Assembly: GCA_021161055.1 (NCBI GenBank)
Contig: JAGHBI010000084.1
Span: 1-8,413 of the forward strand
Direction: 5' to 3'
Source: Candidatus Iainarchaeum sp.
GTDB taxonomy: Archaea; Iainarchaeota; Iainarchaeia; Iainarchaeales; DTGL01
Length of the DNA stretch: 8,413 nucleotides
The notes beneath the pieces are model-generated. The model was given only the letters and a program-made list of their open reading frames with translations. It was not told the DNA's origin and ran no database searches. Each line of letters starts with the position of its first letter. Positions within the stretch are counted from its first letter, which is position 1. The translations under genes and the position numbers were made by a program. This document shows, in pieces, positions 5,283 through 8,413 of this stretch.

Positions 5283-5467
5283 TGGCTATGGGCTTGCGTG
5301 ATTTTATAGAATCCACAAGAAGAGTCCTTACAGTTGCGAAGAAGCCTGACAGGCAGGAATATTTCCTTATGCTGAAGATAACATTGCTTGGTGTAATAAT
5401 CATCGGCTTGCTTGGGTTTTTCATAGGGCTTTTGTTTTCGTTCTTGGGCGTTGGCAGAGTGGCTTAA
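5282..5467 (+). CDS. secE: Preprotein translocase subunit SecE (Sss1/Sec61-gamma type)
   Basis: SecE clamps the SecY channel in the cytoplasmic membrane. The 61-residue protein has the archaeal/eukaryotic form: an amphipathic N-terminal helix (RDFIESTRRVLTVAKKPDRQEYF) lying on the membrane, then one transmembrane helix (LLGVIIIGLLGFFIGLLFSFL). The conserved KKP-hydrophilic-EY/EF segment is clear. ATG 5282 overlaps the ftsZ stop (TGATG). ATG 5288 gives a product two residues shorter and is better spaced from AGGT at 5276-5279, so the true start may be either. An upstream TTG in the same frame is unlikely. It is tightly coupled to ftsZ and followed by spt5, the usual archaeal neighbour. Confidence 0.93.
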   Translation: MAMGLRDFIESTRRVLTVAKKPDRQEYFLMLKITLLGVIIIGLLGFFIGLLFSFLGVGRVA

Positions 5468-5474
5468 CAGCAAG

Positions 5475-5530
5475 CCTTTTAACCTTTTATTTCAAATTTA
5501 TTATTACTTCTTTATTTTTGCGAGCGGTGG
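5475..5530 (+). promoter_or_regulatory. T-rich gap between secE and spt5: terminator and possible promoter
   Basis: This 69-base gap holds several T runs (TTTTAACCTTTTATTTC, then CTTTATTTTTG), compatible with partial termination after secE. TTTATTATT near 5497-5505 could serve as a TATA box for a start near 5525. GGTGG at 5526-5530 is the ribosome site for spt5. No hairpin is seen. The spt5-rpl11 pair may therefore have its own promoter. Confidence 0.35.
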
Positions 5531-5536
5531 TAAAAG

Positions 5537-5974
5537 ATGATCTTTACTGTGAGGGTTACAGCTGGTCAGGAAAGCCTAGTGGCGGATATGCTGAAGAAAA
5601 AGCTGGATATAGAAAACCCTGGAGTGTATGCAATACTCGTAGTGCCGGATTTCAAGGGTTATTTGCTTATTGAAGGTGAAACAGAAGAGGCTATTAAAAG
5701 AGCGATAATAGATGTGCCCCATATAAAGGCAAAGGGTCTGGTTGGCGGCGAGGTGAAGATAGAAGAGCTCGGTTCATTGCTTGAGGCACATCCTCTGATG
5801 GAAGCGATAAAGGAAGGGGCTAAAATAAGAGTTGTTTCAGGCGCGTTCAAAGGCGAGGTTGGCAGAGTTCTGCGTGTTAATCCTGCGAAGGAGGAAGTTA
5901 CAATAGAGCTTATAGATGCTGCAGTTAGAGTGCCTGTAACAATAAAGGCAGAAAATATAAGGCTTGAAAAATAG
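5537..5974 (+). CDS. spt5: Transcription elongation factor Spt5 (NusG family)
   Basis: Spt5 binds the RNA polymerase clamp, usually with Spt4, closes the DNA cleft and increases processivity. It also couples transcription to translation. The 145-residue protein has the minimal archaeal layout: an NGN domain (about 1-80; IFTVRVTAGQES, then VPHIKAKGLVGG) and one KOW domain (about 93-120; IKEGAKIRVVSGAFKGEVGRV). Length and motifs are normal for archaea. ATG 5537 has GGTGG 6 bases upstream. The stop is 12 bases before the L11 start, so spt5 and rpl11 are co-transcribed, as in most archaea and in the bacterial nusG-rplK pair. Confidence 0.95.
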   Translation: MIFTVRVTAGQESLVADMLKKKLDIENPGVYAILVVPDFKGYLLIEGETEEAIKRAIIDVPHIKAKGLVGGEVKIEELGSLLEAHPLMEAIKEGAKIRVVSGAFKGEVGRVLRVNPAKEEVTIELIDAAVRVPVTIKAENIRLEK

Positions 5975-5986
5975 AGAGGTGTTTCT

Positions 5987-6478
5987 ATGCCAAGCATAAA
6001 TGTTCTTGTTGAGGGCGGCAAAGCGAGTGCAGCTCCGCCTCTGGGTCCCGCTTTGGGTCCCTTAGGTGTTAACATTACTGAGGTTGTGGCACAGATAAAT
6101 GAAAAAACGAAGCAGTTTGAAGGCATGCGAGTGCCTGTTAAGGTAATTGTAGATAGCGCAACCAAGAAGGTTGAAATAGAGGTGGGCTCGCCGCCTGCAA
6201 CAGCTCTCATAAAAAAGATTATCGGCACAAAGGGCGCGCAGAATCCAAAGACAGAGCAGGTTGGCAATCTTACGATGGAACAGGTTGTGGATATAGCCAA
6301 AAAGAAGGTTGCAAATATGGAATTCAAGGTGCTGAAAGGGATGGTGAAGCAAATCCTGGGCACATGCAACTCCATGGGTGTCACAGTTGAGGGCAAAAAG
6401 GCCAGAACTCTAATAAAAGCGGTGGATTCCGGAACCTATGATTCATTGATTAAACAGGCACTGGGCAAGAACGGGTGA
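5987..6478 (+). CDS. rpl11: Large-subunit ribosomal protein uL11
   Basis: uL11 binds the GTPase-centre RNA of 23S rRNA at the base of the stalk. It takes part in factor-dependent GTP hydrolysis. The protein is 163 residues. Its N-terminal domain has the characteristic proline/glycine stretch (APPLGPALGPLGVNI, 16-30) and the following VVAQINEKTKQFEG. The C-terminal RNA-binding domain includes the TGAQNPKTEQVGN-like stretch (KGAQNPKTEQVGNL) and ILGTCNSMGVTVEG. ATG 5987 follows GAGAGGTG by 5 bases. The TGA stop overlaps the likely BRE of the rpl1 promoter. Confidence 0.97.
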   Translation: MPSINVLVEGGKASAAPPLGPALGPLGVNITEVVAQINEKTKQFEGMRVPVKVIVDSATKKVEIEVGSPPATALIKKIIGTKGAQNPKTEQVGNLTMEQVVDIAKKKVANMEFKVLKGMVKQILGTCNSMGVTVEGKKARTLIKAVDSGTYDSLIKQALGKNG

Positions 6479-6491
6479 AAACTATTTAAAA
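6477..6491 (+). promoter_or_regulatory. rpl1-rpl10 operon promoter candidate
   Basis: GAAAAC, a BRE-like element starting in the rpl11 stop codon, is followed by TATTTAAAA (6483-6491). Transcription would start near 6512, leaving a leader of about 47 bases before the rpl1 ATG. This separates L1-L10 from L11, as in other euryarchaea where L1, L10 and L12 form a unit. Confidence 0.5.
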
Positions 6492-6511
6492 GTTTCATTG
6501 CACAAAAGATA

Positions 6512-6558
6512 TATCGGCTTTTTGGGCCGCTAGCACTGCTTAATGCAGGAGGTCTCCT
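6512..6558 (+). promoter_or_regulatory. Structured 5' leader of rpl1 with Shine-Dalgarno in a palindrome
   Basis: Three small inverted repeats are packed into the leader: CGGC (6515-6518) with GCCG (6526-6529); CTGC (6536-6539) with GCAG (6545-6548); and AGGAG-GT-CTCCT (6547-6558), which contains the GGAGG ribosome site and abuts the ATG. The last two share bases and cannot both form. In Methanococcus, L1 represses its own operon by binding its mRNA near the start. This leader is a candidate for the same control, by inference only. Confidence 0.4.
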
Positions 6559-7206
6559 ATGGAACGCGAGGAAGTCTTGGAAGCTCTCAAACGACTTGAA
6601 GAGAAATCCAAGAAAAGAAACTTTGTTCAGACAATAGAGCTAATTATAAATTTCTGCAACCTTGATGTGAGAAAACCTGAAAACCTGATCGATGTAAAGG
6701 TAAATATGCCACATCCAACCGGCAGGGAGCAGGCCAAGGCATTGCTTTTTGCAAAAACCGTACCTTTTGTGGAAAAGGTAAAGGATATGTTTGATAAGGT
6801 GATAATGGAAAACGAAATCCCGAAGCTATCCAAGAAGGAGATACAAGAAATACTTGACTGCGATGTTCTGCTTGCTGAAGGCCCTGTTATGATTGCTGTT
6901 GGTAAATATTTGGGTCAGACTTTGGCGCCAAGAGGCAGGATGCCAAAACCCGTTAACCCTGATAAAGATGAAGTGGAGCGCATAATTTCAGGAATGAAAT
7001 CTTCGCTGCGCGTAACCAACAAGAGGGGCAAGGGCTTGCCATTTGTGCAGGTTGTTGTTGGTAGCGAGAAGATGCCTCCAGAGCATATTGCAGACAATAT
7101 AATAGAGGTTTACAATGAGGTTGTTCATGCCCTTCCAAGACAGAAACATAATATAAAGTCTGTGTATGTGAAAAAGACTATGAGCCCTGCAGTTAGAATT
7201 ATCTAG
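6559..7206 (+). CDS. rpl1: Large-subunit ribosomal protein uL1
   Basis: uL1 forms the mobile L1 stalk that guides deacylated tRNA out of the E site. In archaea it is also a translational repressor of its own operon. The 215-residue length is normal. Domain I comes from both ends, and the inserted domain II lies between about 68 and 160. The conserved segment LAPRGRMPKPV (122-132) is intact, and MPHPTGREQAK (50-60) is typical of archaeal L1. The C-terminal strand IKSVYVKKTMSPAVRI is also typical. GGAGG at 6548-6552 sits 6 bases before ATG 6559. L10 follows after 8 bases. Confidence 0.97.
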   Translation: MEREEVLEALKRLEEKSKKRNFVQTIELIINFCNLDVRKPENLIDVKVNMPHPTGREQAKALLFAKTVPFVEKVKDMFDKVIMENEIPKLSKKEIQEILDCDVLLAEGPVMIAVGKYLGQTLAPRGRMPKPVNPDKDEVERIISGMKSSLRVTNKRGKGLPFVQVVVGSEKMPPEHIADNIIEVYNEVVHALPRQKHNIKSVYVKKTMSPAVRII

Positions 7207-7214
7207 GTGAAGCT

Positions 7215-8413
7215 ATGAGATCGCACACAAGGCACTGGAAAGAAAAGCAGCTTGCAGAGCTTAAGAAACTGATAGATGAAAGCAGAGTTGTGGCTGTAGC
7301 CAATATAGAGAACATCCCAGCATCGTTATTCCAAGAACTCAGAGAAAAGCTCATCGGCACTGCAAGCATAAAGGTTTCTAAGAAAAGACTCATAGCAAAG
7401 GCTCTTTCTGAGAGCAAGTATGGGGGGCTCGGATTGGAAAAATACCTCTCAGGTCAGATAGCGTTAATTGCAAGCAATATAGACCCCTTCGAACTATACT
7501 CGATTCTCAAGAAGAATAAGGTTAAAACATATCTGCGTGCGGGCAGCATTGCTGATAAAGATATTGTTGTGCCTGCTGGCGACACTGGCCTAGCACCAGG
7601 CCCGGATCTTTCAATACTCAAAGCAGCTAATATCCCTGCAGTGATGAAGGGCAGCTCAATTCAGATTCCAAAGGATACTGTGGTTGTGCGTAAAGGTGAA
7701 CAAGTAACCCAAGAGGTTGCTAATGCCCTTATAAAGCTTGATATAAGGCCAGCAGAAATAATGCTGAAGATTCTTGCAGCGAGCGATGGCAGTACAATTT
7801 ACGAGGCCAGCGTTCTGGATATCGACGCGGAGAAATTCGAGCAGGATTTGATAGCATGTTACAGGAATGCATTTAACCTAGCGTTTAACATAGAGTACAT
7901 AATGCCACAGAATATAGAGCTGTTCTTGCAGAAGGCATTTAGTGAGGCAAAGGCCTTAGCAACGGAAGCAGAGATAATAAACTCAGTAACGCTTCCAGAG
8001 TTTCTGGCAAAGGCATATGTGAATGCAAGTGCTCTTGGCGGCTTGGTGAAGCTTTCAGAGCCTGAGCCTGAATCCAAATCTGAACAGAAGGAACAGGAGC
8101 AGAAAACTGGAGAAAGGCCTGAGGAACAGGGCACTGGGAAAGTGGAAAATGAACAGGCACAGGGTACAGATGAAGGCGAGCATAGGGGTGAGCAGGGAAC
8201 TGAGGAAGAGAAGAAGGAGCAAGAGAAGAGCCAAGAAGCAGGAGAAATGGAAAAGGAGCAAAAAACAGAGGAAGAACAGAAGGGGCAGGAGCAGGGAACA
8301 GCGGGTGAAGGGAATAAAGAGCCAGAGGAAAAAGAGCCAGAAACAGAAGAAGGAAAAAAGGGACAGGATGCAGGAGAGGAGAAGAAAGAGCAGGGACAGG
8401 GTTCTGAAAAAGG
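7215..8413 (+). CDS. rpl10: Ribosomal stalk protein uL10 (P0), long acidic tail, cut by window edge
   Basis: uL10 anchors the L12/P1 dimers on the ribosomal stalk beside L11 and recruits translation factors. From ATG 7215 (AGGTGA upstream, 7205-7210, just after the rpl1 stop) 399 codons are visible without a stop. Residues 1-110 form the rRNA-binding domain (MRSHTRHWKEKQLAELKKLI, KVSKKRLIAKAL). Residues 111-185 are the archaeal/eukaryotic insertion (GDTGLAPGPDLSILKAANIPAVMKGSSIQIPKDTVVV). Residues 205-280 form the helical spine that binds L12 dimers. From residue 281 to the edge the protein is a low-complexity tail of mostly Glu, Gln, Gly and Lys, at least 119 residues. In typical archaeal P0 a shorter acidic linker is followed by a GLFG/GLFD-type end. 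The end here is outside the window, so it cannot be checked. Confidence 0.96.
   Translation, partial: MRSHTRHWKEKQLAELKKLIDESRVVAVANIENIPASLFQELREKLIGTASIKVSKKRLIAKALSESKYGGLGLEKYLSGQIALIASNIDPFELYSILKKNKVKTYLRAGSIADKDIVVPAGDTGLAPGPDLSILKAANIPAVMKGSSIQIPKDTVVVRKGEQVTQEVANALIKLDIRPAEIMLKILAASDGSTIYEASVLDIDAEKFEQDLIACYRNAFNLAFNIEYIMPQNIELFLQKAFSEAKALATEAEIINSVTLPEFLAKAYVNASALGGLVKLSEPEPESKSEQKEQEQKTGERPEEQGTGKVENEQAQGTDEGEHRGEQGTEEEKKEQEKSQEAGEMEKEQKTEEEQKGQEQGTAGEGNKEPEEKEPETEEGKKGQDAGEEKKEQGQGSEK
8055..8413 (+). repeat. Low-complexity Glu/Gln/Gly/Lys coding tract, purine rich
   Basis: This is the tail-coding part of rpl10 (residues 281-399). By hand count Glu 39, Gly 17, Lys 17 and Gln 16 make up 89 of 119 residues; there is no aromatic residue, and Val310 and Met345 are almost the only large hydrophobics. 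The + strand is nearly all A and G. Short units such as EEQGTG, GEQGTE and KGQEQGT recur imperfectly, suggesting growth by slippage or unequal exchange. Confidence 0.8.

Noticed and set aside
5659..6396. 245-residue minus-strand open frame opposite spt5 and rpl11
   Set aside because: The composition (Ser/Thr/Ala/Phe-rich) is what reverse reading of these conserved + strand genes gives. It covers two essential genes and shows no motif.
7859..8261. Overlapping minus-strand open frames rich in Leu, Ser and Phe opposite the L10 tail
   Set aside because: They arise from reading the purine-rich Glu/Lys/Gln tract backwards (CTT, TTC, CTC codons). The Leu/Phe-rich appearance is not evidence of a membrane protein.
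1..8413. tRNA, rRNA, CRISPR array or insertion sequence
   Set aside because: I looked for these in the gaps and found no cloverleaf, no regularly spaced repeats, and no transposase or terminal inverted repeats.

Overview
The window is archaeal. The strongest evidence is the block from 4149 to the right edge, ftsZ - secE - spt5/nusG - rpl11 - rpl1 - rpl10, in the order typical of euryarchaeal genomes. It contains archaeal forms of each protein: a single-span SecE (Sss1-like), an Spt5 of only NGN + KOW size, and an L10/P0 whose gene is still open at the edge. Promoter-like sequences are BRE/TATA type (TTTTAAACC, TATTTAAAA), and many genes carry GGAGG or GGTGG ribosome binding sites. The lineage cannot be fixed from this window.

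Layout, all genes on the + strand. (1) 30-374: a small conserved-looking protein of unknown function, probably from a leaderless mRNA. (2) 375-526: a control region with a hairpin, a perfect 10-bp inverted repeat and a TATA box. (3) 527-3494: an operon-like run of an 18-residue, perfectly amphipathic micropeptide with a strong Shine-Dalgarno; a GbsR/MarR-type regulator; a UbiA-family membrane prenyltransferase split by a -1 frameshift exactly on the slippery heptamer A AAA AAG; and a radical SAM/SPASM enzyme with an extra pair of N-terminal CxxC motifs. (4) 3550-4009: a hicB-hicA toxin-antitoxin pair in which both genes carry one in-frame stop at a conserved position and are otherwise open. 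(5) 4010-4148: T-rich terminator and ftsZ promoter. (6) 4149-8413: the cell-division, secretion, transcription and ribosomal-stalk block, ending inside L10, whose C-terminal tail is an unusually long, uninterrupted Glu/Gln/Gly/Lys-rich segment.

How the genes fit together: the left half looks like an accessory, regulated membrane or isoprenoid chemistry module (regulator + prenyltransferase + radical SAM enzyme, preceded by a membrane-surface peptide). The right half is housekeeping. L11, L1 and L10 form the L1 and P stalks of the large ribosomal subunit, Spt5 is the RNA polymerase processivity factor, and SecE is part of the translocon. Three reading frames between 1190 and 4009 are interrupted, while all core genes are intact. 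This points to accessory-region decay, recoding, or assembly error, and the three cases need to be told apart.

The best candidates for something undescribed are the micropeptide at 527-583 with its structured leader, the exact -1 slippery site in the prenyltransferase, and the regulator-UbiA-radical SAM module itself.
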